DNA from: Rhodococcus sp. IEGM 1409
GTDB taxonomy: Bacteria; Actinomycetota; Actinomycetes; Mycobacteriales; Mycobacteriaceae
Direction of reading: 5' to 3'
Length of the DNA: 64,000 bases
Assembly: GCF_030056735.1 (NCBI RefSeq)
Contig: NZ_JASHKN010000009.1
Coordinates: 62,001 to 126,000, forward strand
Below, in pieces: positions 17,945 through 27,845 of the stretch; positions within the stretch are counted from its first letter, which is position 1, and each line of letters begins with the position of its first letter. The translations under genes and the position numbers were made by a program. Below the pieces are notes generated by a model. The model was not told the origin of the DNA. It did not search any database and saw nothing but the letters and a program-made list of their open reading frames with translations.

Positions 17945-18715
17945 ATGAACCGTACAAAAGTCGACGATCACGTAGCGATGGCCGAACTACCGACAACCGG
18001 AAGCATCTTCCAGGCCTCGTGGCCGGTGCGTACGGGCGACATCCACACCGACAAACAACTGCGCCTCGACGCGATCGCGCGCTACCTCCAAGACGCAGGC
18101 TTCGACAATCTTGTCGACCGCGGCGCCATGGAGACCCATCCACTGTGGATGGTGCGGAGGACGGTGATCGACGTACTCGAACCCGTCGTCTGGCCAGATC
18201 GAGTTCACCTGCAGCGCTGGTGTTCCGGACTGTCGAGCAAGTGGTGTTCGATGCGGGTTCGGATCAGGTCCGATGCAGGCGGGTTGATCGAAACCGAGGC
18301 GTTCTGGATCAACATCGACCCGAAGACGGGAATGCCGGCAACCATCAGTGAAAAGTTCACCGCTGCGCTTGCGTCGACCGCAATCGACCAGCATCTCCAC
18401 TGGCGTCGGTGGATCGACCCGGCCCCTGACACGACGCCGTCAACTGATACGCCATTCCCATTGCGCTCGAGCGATTTCGACCCCTTCGATCACGTGAACA
18501 ACGCGATCTACTGGCAGCCTGTGGAAGATGCACTGAACGATGATCTGAGACGCGGACCCTTTCGCGTGATCCTCGAGTACACGCAGCCCATCAAGAGAGG
18601 TGAGCAGGTGACTGCGCGAGGGGGCGCGAACACCCTGCACATCGACGCCGGCGGCGAAGCACGCGCGTCGGCGCGCTGGTTCGCTCTTGCCCCGAGTCGC
18701 AGCGATCAGGGGTGA
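17945..18715 (+). CDS. Acyl-ACP thioesterase
   Basis: A 256-residue double-hotdog protein of the FatA/FatB (acyl-ACP thioesterase) family. The first hotdog has TDKQLRLDAIARYLQDAGFD, the pattern around the start of the substrate helix. The second has the catalytic-region SSDFDPFDHVNNAIYW, with the D-x-N/H-V-N-N motif. It hydrolyses acyl-ACP to free fatty acid in the cytosol, and in lipid-rich rhodococci could terminate or tune fatty-acid synthesis. It is monocistronic, and the 3' end overlaps the converging CHAP-domain gene by ten bases. Confidence 0.85.
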   Translation: MNRTKVDDHVAMAELPTTGSIFQASWPVRTGDIHTDKQLRLDAIARYLQDAGFDNLVDRGAMETHPLWMVRRTVIDVLEPVVWPDRVHLQRWCSGLSSKWCSMRVRIRSDAGGLIETEAFWINIDPKTGMPATISEKFTAALASTAIDQHLHWRRWIDPAPDTTPSTDTPFPLRSSDFDPFDHVNNAIYWQPVEDALNDDLRRGPFRVILEYTQPIKRGEQVTARGGANTLHIDAGGEARASARWFALAPSRSDQG

Positions 18716-19302
18716 AGTTTTCCGAATCCCACGACGGCAGAGTCGGATTGCCAGTCCAGATCGTGCACCCGCACCTTGCCGAACTCGTTGCCGCCAACCG
18801 TGATCGCTGTATCGCCGTCCACTGCCACAACGATGTTGGTGTGCTGACCGACCCATCTCGAACTGTCGTAGATCACCACATCACCCACGTTCGGGGTGTA
18901 CCCACCGCCGTTCTCGGCGTACGCGCCGACCCCCTGGTAGTACTCCTGCAAGGTGTAAACCCCCGGAATGCGCCAGCTTCCGGAGTTCGGGTTCGACAAC
19001 GGTCGACCCGCCTCCCTCATGATCCAGCTGACAAAATCGGCGCACCACTCTTCGTCGATGCCGTCGGAATAGAAGGTGCCCGGACGATCCTGCTCGTGCT
19101 CGGATCGGAGTAGTTCGAGCACACGAGCCTGGTCCGAAGTCACCGAACTGGCGTCGACCGTCGGAAACTCAGCGGTATCCCAGGGCAGATACCGCGATGG
19201 CGCGAGCGCGACGGCCACCGCACCAACCACGATGACTACACCGAGCACCCCGGCAATCCAGAGCAAGATACGGCGGCGACGGTTGGGTTCGGCAGGACTC
19301 AC
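18706..19302 (-). CDS. Membrane-anchored CHAP-domain (cysteine amidase/peptidase) protein
   Basis: About 198 residues. An arginine-rich cytosolic start (NRRRR) is followed by one transmembrane helix (ILLWIAGVLGVVIVVGAVAV), then an extracytoplasmic CHAP domain. The catalytic Cys is in EEWCADFVSWIMREAG, and the His is in WVGQHTNIVVAVDG. CHAP proteins cleave peptidoglycan peptides or act on small amides at the cell surface. The start is uncertain: GTG 19302 gives a compact N-terminus, and a GTG at 19362 would add 20 residues. It converges with the thioesterase gene. Confidence 0.75.
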   Translation of the reverse strand: MSPAEPNRRRRILLWIAGVLGVVIVVGAVAVALAPSRYLPWDTAEFPTVDASSVTSDQARVLELLRSEHEQDRPGTFYSDGIDEEWCADFVSWIMREAGRPLSNPNSGSWRIPGVYTLQEYYQGVGAYAENGGGYTPNVGDVVIYDSSRWVGQHTNIVVAVDGDTAITVGGNEFGKVRVHDLDWQSDSAVVGFGKLHP

Positions 19303-19401
19303 CCTTACGAGTGTGCCAGTTTGCCGCGAATCGAAGCGCCAACCACCCCAATGACCTGGCACTTCTCATCAAATTCACACGAATGTGCCACCGAACTATT
19401 G

Positions 19402-19426
19402 CTATGGCACCAAAGTGGTGCCATAG
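19402..19426. promoter_or_regulatory. 25-bp operator before the ribbon-helix-helix gene
   Basis: Perfect inverted repeat CTATGGCACCA-AAG-TGGTGCCATAG ending seven bases before ATG 19434. Related half-sites (TGGCAC, GTGCCA) occur just upstream. The position and symmetry fit autorepression by the adjacent DNA-binding protein. Confidence 0.85.
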
Positions 19427-19433
19427 TGATGCC

Positions 19434-19949
19434 ATGGACTTGACACCGTACGTCGACAACCTTCGCCACGAACTCGCGGTGGCGGCCGAAGCAGGCGGAG
19501 AAGACGCGAAGGCACTCGCCGATCGTTTGACCGCACCGTTGGAAGCAGCAGTGCGGCTCACCCTTCTCGACGCATTGTCTGCAGCGGCTGCCGAGATCAC
19601 GCGTGACCTCGCACCGGGCTCGGTGGACCTGCGCCTGCGGGGACGTGAACCCGAATTCGTGGTGGCGCCGGCCATCAGTGAACCGGCTCCGGCTCCCGTC
19701 GAAGAGGAACCGACTCCGACTCCGCGCCCCGTCACGGAGTCCGACGACGCCTCGATGACTCGAATCAACCTGCGGCTGGGGCAAGACCTCAAAGACCGAA
19801 TCGAGGCGGCAGCCCGGGAAGCCGGGATCTCCGTCAACGCGTGGCTGGTTCGCTCGGCTGCGACTGCCCTGGAAGGTAGCGCAAACAGAAGCACTCCGCG
19901 ACAACGCGCATCCCAAGGTTCCGAGAGCTTCACCGGCTGGGTGCACTGA
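19434..19949 (+). CDS. Ribbon-helix-helix (HicB/Arc-like) regulator
   Basis: A 171-residue protein. The N-terminal 70 residues are helical and alanine-rich (LRHELAVAAEAGGEDAKALA...). A Pro/Glu linker follows, and the C-terminus is a ribbon-helix-helix motif (TRINLRLGQDLKDRIEAAAR, then SVNAWLVRSAATAL). RHH proteins bind short palindromes as dimers, and a perfect 25-bp palindrome lies directly before its start. No toxin gene is adjacent. Instead it heads a DUF4097-ABC-exporter operon, so it is better read as the operon repressor than as an antitoxin. ATG 19434 was chosen because longer readings run through the operator. Confidence 0.82.
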   Translation: MDLTPYVDNLRHELAVAAEAGGEDAKALADRLTAPLEAAVRLTLLDALSAAAAEITRDLAPGSVDLRLRGREPEFVVAPAISEPAPAPVEEEPTPTPRPVTESDDASMTRINLRLGQDLKDRIEAAAREAGISVNAWLVRSAATALEGSANRSTPRQRASQGSESFTGWVH

Positions 19950-20012
19950 CACCGGATCCAACTTTCGCTCGACCCCCTCCACCAACGAGACAACCTCATC
20001 GGGAGTATCACA

Positions 20013-20888
20013 ATGCCTACATACAGCACACCTGACCCCATCACCTTGAACTTCGACGTGGCAGTCGGACACATCCGGATCGCTGCGAGCGACCGCAACG
20101 ACACTGTCGTGGAAGTGCTGCCCAGCAACTCGTCTCGCGAGGTCGACGTTCGAGTCGCCGAACAAACGCGCGTCGAATTCGCGGGCGGCCGGTTGCAGAT
20201 CAAGACTCCGAAACAGCGTGGCCTAGGCGTTTTCGGGAAGACCGGATCTGTCGACATCGCCGTTCAGCTCCCCTCCGGCTCAGGACTCGAAGGTACTGCC
20301 GCAGTTGCCAGCCTCCACACCGACGGCACTCTCGGCCGTTCACGCGTGAAGGTCTCGGCCGGCGATTGCACCCTGGACACCACCGGGCCGCTCAACGTGA
20401 GCACCGGGGCCGGCGCGATCACCGTCGAGCACGTCGCCGGTGACATCGACACGAGCACCGGGTCCGGAAGCATCCGCATCGGCCGAGTCGACGGCAACGC
20501 GGAGGTCAAGAACTCCAACGGCGACATCAACATCGGCACGATCACAGGCGTGCTGAAGGCGAAGACCGCCAACGGCAGCGTCGCTGTGGAGCATGCAGAG
20601 TCCGACGCGAGCGCCGCAACTGCCAACGGCGACATCCGGTTCGAGAGCATCGAGAGCGGAGTCGTATCCGCAAAGACGGCTGCCGGGCGAATCCATATCG
20701 GTGTTCGATCCGGAACGGCCGCGCGATTCGACGCTCATACGTCCTTCGGTCGTGTCGACAACCAGATGAATGCCACGCACGGACCGGCTTCGACCGAACG
20801 CCGAGTAGACGTCCGCGCGCAAACCAGCTACGGCGACATCGTCATTCGACGTTCGGAGCCGCGAGAAGAATCCAACAAGAAGATCTAG
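20013..20888 (+). CDS. DUF4097 beta-strand-repeat protein
   Basis: A 291-residue protein made almost wholly of short beta-strand repeats of the DUF4097 (bactofilin/adhesin-like) type. Repeated units include GPLNVSTGAGAITVEHVAG, DIDTSTGSGSIRIGRVDG and GVLKAKTANGSVAVEHA, suggesting a right-handed beta-helix. There is no signal peptide or membrane helix, so it appears cytosolic. It lies between an RHH regulator and a drug-exporter-type ABC pair, an arrangement often seen in actinobacteria. Its role is not known; a scaffold or envelope-stress function is speculation. Confidence 0.8.
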   Translation: MPTYSTPDPITLNFDVAVGHIRIAASDRNDTVVEVLPSNSSREVDVRVAEQTRVEFAGGRLQIKTPKQRGLGVFGKTGSVDIAVQLPSGSGLEGTAAVASLHTDGTLGRSRVKVSAGDCTLDTTGPLNVSTGAGAITVEHVAGDIDTSTGSGSIRIGRVDGNAEVKNSNGDINIGTITGVLKAKTANGSVAVEHAESDASAATANGDIRFESIESGVVSAKTAAGRIHIGVRSGTAARFDAHTSFGRVDNQMNATHGPASTERRVDVRAQTSYGDIVIRRSEPREESNKKI

Positions 20889-20902
20889 CGAAAGGAACGC
20901 TG

Positions 20903-21840
<938 letters not shown>

Positions 21841-21844
<4 letters not shown>

Positions 21845-22632
21845 CCACCATGACGCTTGCCTACCAGGACTCGAAAACCATGCTGCGTCGCAGCATTCGA
21901 CACATTCTTCGATATCCGTCGATGACGGTGATGCTTGTCGGGATGCCAGTCGTCTTCCTGCTGCTGTTCGTCTACGTGCTCGGCGGGACGCTCGGGAACG
22001 GCCTCGGCCCCGGCGGTGGCGGCCGAGCCGAGTACGTCAATTACGTTGCACCGGCGATCATTCTGATGACCGTGGCATCAGCGGCACAAGGTACTGCCAT
22101 CTCCGTCGCAACCGATATGACCGCCGGGATCATTGCACGATTCCGCACGATGGCGATCACGCGCACGTCCGTCCTGACCGGTCACGTTCTCGGCAGTCTC
22201 CTTCAGACGATCGTGAGTCTGGTTGTCGTCATCGCCGTGGCGATAGCCGTCGGCTTCCGCCCGACTGCAGGCTTCGTGGAGTGGGTCGCGACGTTTGCAC
22301 TCCTCATCCTGGTCTCCATCGCCATGATCTGGTTGTCCGTCGCCTTCGGCCTCGTCAGCAAGAGCGTCGAGACGGCCAGCAATCTCCCGATGGTGTTGAT
22401 TCTCTTACCATTCCTGGGAAGCGGATTTGTCCCCACCGACTCGATGCCGACCGTGTTGCGATGGTTCGCCGAATATCAGCCGTTCACTCCGATCATCGAG
22501 ACGCTTCGAGGACTGCTTCTCGGCGAAGCCATCGGGAACAACGCACTACTCGCGGTCGGATGGTGCGTCGCCATCACCTTCCTCTCCTACCTCTGGGCGC
22601 GGAGTTTGTTCAACCGACGCCCGGTGCGCTGA
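21841..22632 (+). CDS. ABC-2 type exporter permease (DrrB-like)
   Basis: A 263-residue ABC-2 permease with six membrane segments (first MTVMLVGMPVVFLLLFVYVL). The conserved central loop is DMTAGIIARFRTMAITRTSV and the C-terminal FRRMPV-like element is replaced by FVPTDSMPTVLRWFAEYQPFTP. It starts four bases inside the ATPase gene, so the two are translationally coupled. The 3' end overlaps the converging ComB-like gene by 46 bases, the longest such overlap in the window. Confidence 0.88.
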
Positions 22633-23381
22633 CCTCGAAACACACGATCTTCGAGAACAGGTACGGTGTCGCTGTCGTCGAGTTCCGAGGCGATGGCGAC
22701 GTCGTGTGGAAACCCGAGAACGATCAACTCGCGCCCTGAGGCACAGGCCCGCAGGCGGTCCTCGTACGAATCCGACACCGCCGCCCAAGCATCCGCTGCC
22801 ATCCGCGCCTCGGGCGATACGTGACCGTCCCAACCAGCCGCGGTCAGTGCCGTCACAACAGCGCCGGCGCCCCACAGATCCTCCACTGCAGGTCGCAACT
22901 CTCCACCGGGCCACTTCTCCCCGGATGCGATGATCGCCACTCGAGCTCGCGAACCATGTTCGTGCACAATCCAATCGGCGACGGCGGTTGCGTTTCTCAG
23001 CGAGGCTCCCACGCAGGTCGGGGCCAGGGAGGCCAGGGCAAATGCGATGGTCGACCCGTTCGGCGAAGGCAGTACCAATCGATTCGGCGCCTCGGCCTCG
23101 CGAATCGTCCGGGGAGACAAGCTGATCTGCCCCCCAGTGGCCACACTTCGCCGTACTGCGAGAACCGCATCGGCATCACGCGCGTAGTCGAGCGCACTCT
23201 CGTTGTTCCAGGAAAAGGGAAGTACGTCGATTCCCGCGTCGGCGGCGACGCTCAGCGTGGTCGTGAACGAGAGGACGTCGACCACGACGGCTATATCGAC
23301 GCCCACGGCGATCGCCTCGGCGCCGCGCAGGGCCCAGTCGAATCGAAGTCCGTACTCGAGTTGGCGGTGCTCCTGATTCAT
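22587..23381 (-). CDS. ComB-like 2-phosphosulfolactate phosphatase family protein
   Basis: A 264-residue protein matching the ComB family. It has the early VVVDVLSFTTTLSVAADAG, the SPNGSTIAFAL region and the GxGA stretch in VEDLWGAGAVVTAL. ComB hydrolyses 2-phosphosulfolactate in coenzyme M synthesis in archaea. Actinobacteria do not generally make coenzyme M by that route, so the true substrate here is doubtful. It begins 13 bases after the transglutaminase-like gene and is probably co-transcribed with it. The start at 23381 gives the family's usual length. Confidence 0.72.
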   Translation of the reverse strand: MNQEHRQLEYGLRFDWALRGAEAIAVGVDIAVVVDVLSFTTTLSVAADAGIDVLPFSWNNESALDYARDADAVLAVRRSVATGGQISLSPRTIREAEAPNRLVLPSPNGSTIAFALASLAPTCVGASLRNATAVADWIVHEHGSRARVAIIASGEKWPGGELRPAVEDLWGAGAVVTALTAAGWDGHVSPEARMAADAWAAVSDSYEDRLRACASGRELIVLGFPHDVAIASELDDSDTVPVLEDRVFRGQRTGRRLNKLRAQR

Positions 23382-23394
23382 GTATGCAAGTCTC

Positions 23395-24222
23395 TCAGAA
23401 AGTGAGCAGCTTCTCCGGCACGCGTAAATCCTCGTGCTCGTACAGTGCTCGCACGGCCACGGGATCGTCGGTGGCGCACACGTCGGCGATGTCGTCGAGC
23501 AGTACGTCGTACTCCTCACCGGTCTTTCCGTCGTAGGCATCGGTCATGCGGCCCCACTCGTCCCACGGCAGAGTTTCGACTTTGTTCACCGCGGCAAGAT
23601 CTTTCACAGCGTTGCCGCGGATCTCAGCTGCTCCCCAGTTCTGGGTTCCGTACACCCCGAACTGGGACGCGTCGATCTCGCCGCGTCGATACGCCAGCCA
23701 CGCCTCGCCGCCACTGAGGAATTCTCCCGGCCGCAGGTCATGGGCGTGAGGAAGAACGTTCTGTCCGAGGATCTCCGAATCGATGCGGATCCACCGCTTG
23801 CCGGCGTCGTCCCAATACTCGGTGATCCAGTGGTCGACGCCCTGTCCCAGTTGAAAGTAGGTGGCAAAACCACAGCGGACCCGAGCGGCAAAACCGCGGT
23901 AGCGCAGAAACGCACAACTCAAGACAGCAAAGTGCCGACAGGTTCCGACGAGACGCTTGTCGGGTTGCCGGGCAGAGGTCACCGGTGCCGGATCGAGCGC
24001 AAGCAGGCGTTCGAGCAGAACGCTTGCCGGCCGGATCTGGTTTTCGTCGAATCGGTCGGTGGGCAGATTCAGGGACCGCGCATCGGTGGGTTGGACCACC
24101 AGGTACGGCACTACCCGGCATATTTGCACGGGGTCGGTGGGGAGTGACTCGAGGGCGAGCGGGTCCACTCCGTCGATGCGGGTGAACGGTCCTGCTGATG
24201 TGTAGTCGAGAACCGCCGTCAT
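23395..24222 (-). CDS. Transglutaminase-like cysteine protease-fold protein
   Basis: A 275-residue protein with a transglutaminase-core domain. The catalytic Cys is in RLVGTCRHFAVLSCAFL, His in QGVDHWITEYWD, and Asp in RWIRIDSEI. Bacterial members usually act as proteases or amidases rather than crosslinkers. There is no signal peptide. The gene precedes the ComB-like gene in a two-gene operon divergent from the siderophore-binding lipoprotein, with a possible iron box in the shared promoter region. A link to iron is therefore possible but unproven. Confidence 0.8.
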   Translation of the reverse strand: MTAVLDYTSAGPFTRIDGVDPLALESLPTDPVQICRVVPYLVVQPTDARSLNLPTDRFDENQIRPASVLLERLLALDPAPVTSARQPDKRLVGTCRHFAVLSCAFLRYRGFAARVRCGFATYFQLGQGVDHWITEYWDDAGKRWIRIDSEILGQNVLPHAHDLRPGEFLSGGEAWLAYRRGEIDASQFGVYGTQNWGAAEIRGNAVKDLAAVNKVETLPWDEWGRMTDAYDGKTGEEYDVLLDDIADVCATDDPVAVRALYEHEDLRVPEKLLTF

Positions 24223-24262
24223 GGGCGGAGACTAACAAACCCTGCCGACACTGCCGCTCCAC

Positions 24263-24285
24263 TATGGTTAGGGTCCCATAACCAT
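24263..24285. promoter_or_regulatory. Candidate IdeR/DtxR-type box
   Basis: ATGGTTA-N8-TAACCAT (24264-24285) is a 7-bp-arm palindrome. Read as a 19-mer, 24263-24281 matches the IdeR/DtxR consensus TWAGGTWAGSCTWACCTWA at 13 positions on the + strand and 14 on the - strand. It lies just upstream of a siderophore-binding protein gene. Confidence 0.5.
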
Positions 24286-24301
24286 GAAACCCGAGGTTGC
24301 T

Positions 24302-25324
24302 GTGAACCCAATGTTGAGCCGCCGTGCCATGCTGTCCGTCACCTTCGCCACAGCAGCAGGTTTTGCCCTTGCTGCCTGCGGCGACAGCGCGAAGGACGAA
24401 TCCACTCCCGGCACCGAAGGTGCTCACGCCGAGGCCAACGCCTTCCCGGTGACGATCGACCACAAGTTCGGCTCCACCACCATCGGGCAGGCACCCAGCC
24501 GTATCGCAGCGGTCGGCATCGGCGACGCAGACGTACTGCTTTCCCTCGGGCTGACTCCCGTCCTGGTCCCGGTGTGGAAGGGATCGACCGACGACGGAAT
24601 CGGAGTCTGGGCCGACTCGGCAGTCCAGGGCGCCGAGCCGACACCATTGGCCAACGCCACCACCGATTTCGACATCGAAACGATCGTGGCAGCAGCGCCT
24701 GACCTGATCATCGCCGTCAACAACGCGATCGACGAGGACCTGTACAAGCAGCTCAGCGCCATCGCGCCGACTGTGCTTCACGCCGCCGATCAGACGGATT
24801 GGGTTCTGCCCTGGCAGGAAGTCACGACCCGCATCGGTACCGCTGTGGGCGTTCCCGCGCAGGCAAAGCAGGAGGTTCAGGAAGTCGAAGACCTCATCGT
24901 TCGCACCCGCGCGGAGAACCCCCAGTTCGAAGGCAAGACAGCAGCTCTCGTCATTCGCTGGAGCGACGGAAATCTGCGGGCGTTCAGCCCCGAGGCAGCG
25001 CGCGCTCAGTTGCTCACGCAATTGGGATTCACGGCGCCTGCCGCACTGAAGGATCGGTTCGCGGGCAAGCTGAACTACGAGATCTCCGCCGAGAACTACG
25101 ACCTCCTCGAGTGCGACTACCTGCTCTTCGACAACTACGAAAAGGCTCGCCCCGAGATGGAGACGCAGCCGGCGTTCACCAATCTGAACGTGGTCAAGAC
25201 CGGCGGCCTGATCAGCTTGGACCCCATCGTCAGTGACGCGGTGTCCATGCCGAACCCGCTCACCATTCCGTTTGTGCTGGAAGATTTTGTAGCAAAGATC
25301 AATCAGACGATCGCGGCTCGATAA
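24302..25324 (+). CDS. Fe-siderophore-binding lipoprotein (FecB-like)
   Basis: A 340-residue periplasmic-binding-protein-fold lipoprotein. The signal has a twin-arginine (SRRAMLSV) and lipobox LAAC. The FecB/FhuD-type motifs follow (PSRIAAVGIGDADVLLSLGL, then APDLIIAVNNAI). It would capture ferric siderophore at the membrane surface for an ABC importer that is not adjacent here. The start at GTG 24302 has GAGG five bases upstream and leaves the palindrome at 24264-24285 as an operator; an ATG at 24284 would overlap that palindrome. A homologous protein is encoded at 46862-47947. Its last 26 bases overlap the converging MFS gene. Confidence 0.85.
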   Translation: MNPMLSRRAMLSVTFATAAGFALAACGDSAKDESTPGTEGAHAEANAFPVTIDHKFGSTTIGQAPSRIAAVGIGDADVLLSLGLTPVLVPVWKGSTDDGIGVWADSAVQGAEPTPLANATTDFDIETIVAAAPDLIIAVNNAIDEDLYKQLSAIAPTVLHAADQTDWVLPWQEVTTRIGTAVGVPAQAKQEVQEVEDLIVRTRAENPQFEGKTAALVIRWSDGNLRAFSPEAARAQLLTQLGFTAPAALKDRFAGKLNYEISAENYDLLECDYLLFDNYEKARPEMETQPAFTNLNVVKTGGLISLDPIVSDAVSMPNPLTIPFVLEDFVAKINQTIAAR

Positions 25325-26591
25325 CCTTCGTTCGACCGGACCACACCCACAACACCACAGCCGACACGGCCACGCAGACCGAAACGATCACCCACGGTGA
25401 CGCCGGCGCTGCGTGCCCGTTGTCGACTAGGTCGTACACGAATCCGACTCCCACGGTTCCCAGGAGCGCGAGCAGACCGCCGATCGTGTTGAGCATGCCG
25501 AAGTGCGCTCCGAGGTTGCTTTCACGACCGAGGATGGCAATGGTGTCTCGCATCGGCGGCACCATCAACATCTGTCCCAGGTGCAGCAGCCCGATCCACA
25601 CCGCCAGACCGGCGATCTGCGTCGACGCCGAAGCTGCGAATTCGACGCCGGTGACCAGCGGAACCAGGAACGACACCGAAATGAGCACAAGCCCGAAGGT
25701 GATCGCGCGTCGATGCCCGATGCGGTGGGCAACCGCGACCGTCGGCCCCTGCCCGACGATCACCAACACCGCTGCGCCCACGTAGAACCATCCCAGCGCC
25801 GACTGCGAACCGATTCCGCGCTCGAGTTGTTCCGGAAGCATCAGGTACAGCTGGCTGTACGCGACAAGTTGAAAACTGCAGAGCGTCGCGAAGAGCAGAA
25901 AGTTGTTGTTGGTCAGCACGCTTCGCCAGACGTCGCGCAGCGTATAGGTCGACACCGGGCCGTCGTGGGCATCGCCCGGCCGCGGGAACCAGATGAAGAA
26001 CCCGACCCACATGATCGCGAACAGCAACGCCGCGCTCGACGCCGTCCACGAGAACGGAAACATCAACAGAGCAGCACCCAACGCCGGACCGATCACGGTT
26101 CCCAGACGACTGCACATCTGTTCCACTGCAAACAGATCCGTACGACGCATGACTCCTGAGGTTTCGAGTTCGCGTCCATATTCGGCGTTGGCCGACTCCA
26201 CTGCGGGTGCGAACAGAGCCGCGGCGAACCCGACCAGAAGCACACCGACGATCACCGCCGCCATACTCTCGGCCAATCCGAGCATCAGGAAACCGACCAC
26301 GCGAACTGCGATGCCCAGCAGAATGATCGGACGCTTACCGAACCTGTCGGCGAGGCTTCCACCGATGAAGAACATGCCCTGCTGACTGAACATCCGGAGT
26401 CCGAGGACCAGGCCGACAATCCAGGCCGCGAATCCGAGGTCCTCCGAAAGGTGCACCGCGAGAAAGGGGACAACCAGATAGAACCCGATGTTGAACAGCA
26501 CCATCGAAAGAAGGAGCAACTTCACCACCGGCGGCAGGACACGAACCTTCGCGAAGGTCTTGTTACCGGGGAAACGCTCACTGAGTACCAC
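25299..26591 (-). CDS. MFS transporter (MdtH-like)
   Basis: A 430-residue, twelve-helix major facilitator protein. The loop 2-3 motif is GGSLADRFGKRPIILLG, and helix 1 starts LLLLSMVLFNIGFYLVVPFL. It resembles drug/proton antiporters of the MdtH/YceL type. Convergence and overlap with the siderophore-binding lipoprotein raise the possibility that it exports a siderophore, but only context supports this. The upstream region holds just a half-match to an iron box near 26661. The start at 26591 gives the standard length. Confidence 0.82.
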   Translation of the reverse strand: MVLSERFPGNKTFAKVRVLPPVVKLLLLSMVLFNIGFYLVVPFLAVHLSEDLGFAAWIVGLVLGLRMFSQQGMFFIGGSLADRFGKRPIILLGIAVRVVGFLMLGLAESMAAVIVGVLLVGFAAALFAPAVESANAEYGRELETSGVMRRTDLFAVEQMCSRLGTVIGPALGAALLMFPFSWTASSAALLFAIMWVGFFIWFPRPGDAHDGPVSTYTLRDVWRSVLTNNNFLLFATLCSFQLVAYSQLYLMLPEQLERGIGSQSALGWFYVGAAVLVIVGQGPTVAVAHRIGHRRAITFGLVLISVSFLVPLVTGVEFAASASTQIAGLAVWIGLLHLGQMLMVPPMRDTIAILGRESNLGAHFGMLNTIGGLLALLGTVGVGFVYDLVDNGHAAPASPWVIVSVCVAVSAVVLWVWSGRTKVIEPRSSD

Positions 26592-26723
26592 GACCAGAAG
26601 ACTATTGCCCGCGCGGCGTTCTGTGGAAATCTGCCATTTTGCAATTGGTTAACTGTCCGTTTAGGTAGCGATGGTAATCATCTTCCGGGGGTTCGAGCAC
26701 ACGACAACGAGAGCCGGGATCTG

Positions 26724-27845
26724 ATGAATGGATTGACGCGCCGCCAGATGGTCAAGGCGATGGCGGTAGCCGCAGGGACAGTCACCGCAAGCGCATTTAC
26801 CTTGGGTGCCAATACCTCCGTCGCGGGGGCGAACCCCGCGCAGGAGGTCAAAGTGCTCTCCCTCAATACCTGGCACGGCGGAACCAAGATCAACGGTGGC
26901 CTGCAGCTGATCGCCGACATGATCATCTCGACCCAGGCGTCGATAGTTCTCCTGTCGGAAGCCGGCACTGCGACAACTGTATTGGCCGACATGCTGACCA
27001 AATCAGGAACCACCTTCTACGGAGCAGCGTCCTCCGACGTGGGGATTCTCTCCAAGTTTCCGATCGAGGAAACAGCCAACCTGAACTCGATGATCAAGGC
27101 AGTCGTGACGGTCGACGGCAAACAAATCGCTGCTTACTCGGCACATCTGGCCTACACGTCCTACGCAACCTATCTACCGCGCGGATACGGCGCGGGTGTT
27201 CCCAAGCCTGGAGAGTTCTCCGAGTTCGGCTGGAACAAGATGCCGTCCGGTCCGGTCACGGACCCCGAGACGGTTCAGCGTGTGAACGTCGATTCGGGAC
27301 GACCCCTGGCAATTTCGACGTTCATCGACGATGCGGCCGCAGAACGGGCGAAGGGCAGGTCCGTCATCCTCGGCGGCGATTTCAACGAACCGTCGGCCCT
27401 GGACTGGACCGACGGCACGCGAAATCTGTTCGACCACAACGGTGTCGTCATTCCGTGGGAATCCACCCGTCTGCTCGACCAAGCCGGATTTGTCGATGCA
27501 TACCGCAGCAAGTACCCGGACCCGGCTACACACCCGGGCTTCACCTGGCCGTCCGACAATCCCGACGTCGACACCTCACAGCTCACCTGGGCACCCGAGG
27601 CAGACGAACGCGATCGGATCGACTACATCTTCGCCGACCGCGCTTCCGACCTGAAGTTGGGATCTGTAGGAATTATCGGACCCCGAAAGACGATCGTGCA
27701 CAACAAAAGAGTGGAGGAGAACTCCCAGGACAACTTCATCGCTTCACCGACGCCGTGGCCGACCGATCACAAGGCCGTTCTTGCGACGTATCGTTTTGCC
27801 AGCTTCGGCGGCGGATCATCTACCGGTTCGTGGAGCGGTTCCTGA
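26724..27845 (+). CDS. Tat-exported endonuclease/exonuclease/phosphatase-family protein
   Basis: A 373-residue secreted phosphodiesterase-fold protein. The N-terminus MNGLTRRQMVKAMAVAAGTV carries a twin-arginine export signal ending near VAGA. The catalytic motifs of the EEP superfamily follow: LSLNTWHGG, LGGDFNEPSALDW, RDRIDYIFA and TDHKAVLATY. Members include DNase I-like nucleases, sphingomyelinases and inositol phosphatases; the substrate cannot be assigned. The ATG at 26724 was chosen because the signal peptide begins there. It converges with the FrsA-like hydrolase gene, overlapping by 30 bases. Confidence 0.85.
   Translation: MNGLTRRQMVKAMAVAAGTVTASAFTLGANTSVAGANPAQEVKVLSLNTWHGGTKINGGLQLIADMIISTQASIVLLSEAGTATTVLADMLTKSGTTFYGAASSDVGILSKFPIEETANLNSMIKAVVTVDGKQIAAYSAHLAYTSYATYLPRGYGAGVPKPGEFSEFGWNKMPSGPVTDPETVQRVNVDSGRPLAISTFIDDAAAERAKGRSVILGGDFNEPSALDWTDGTRNLFDHNGVVIPWESTRLLDQAGFVDAYRSKYPDPATHPGFTWPSDNPDVDTSQLTWAPEADERDRIDYIFADRASDLKLGSVGIIGPRKTIVHNKRVEENSQDNFIASPTPWPTDHKAVLATYRFASFGGGSSTGSWSGS

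Noticed and set aside
19434..19949. Toxin-antitoxin system (HicB-like antitoxin)
   Set aside because: No toxin-like small gene lies beside it; the operon content points to an exporter regulator.
23738..25021. 427-codon minus-strand frame across the transglutaminase and siderophore-binding genes
   Set aside because: Spans two well-supported divergent genes in other frames and has no family-like motif.
26661..26679. Possible iron box before the MFS gene
   Set aside because: Only one half matches the IdeR consensus; the other half has almost no matches.
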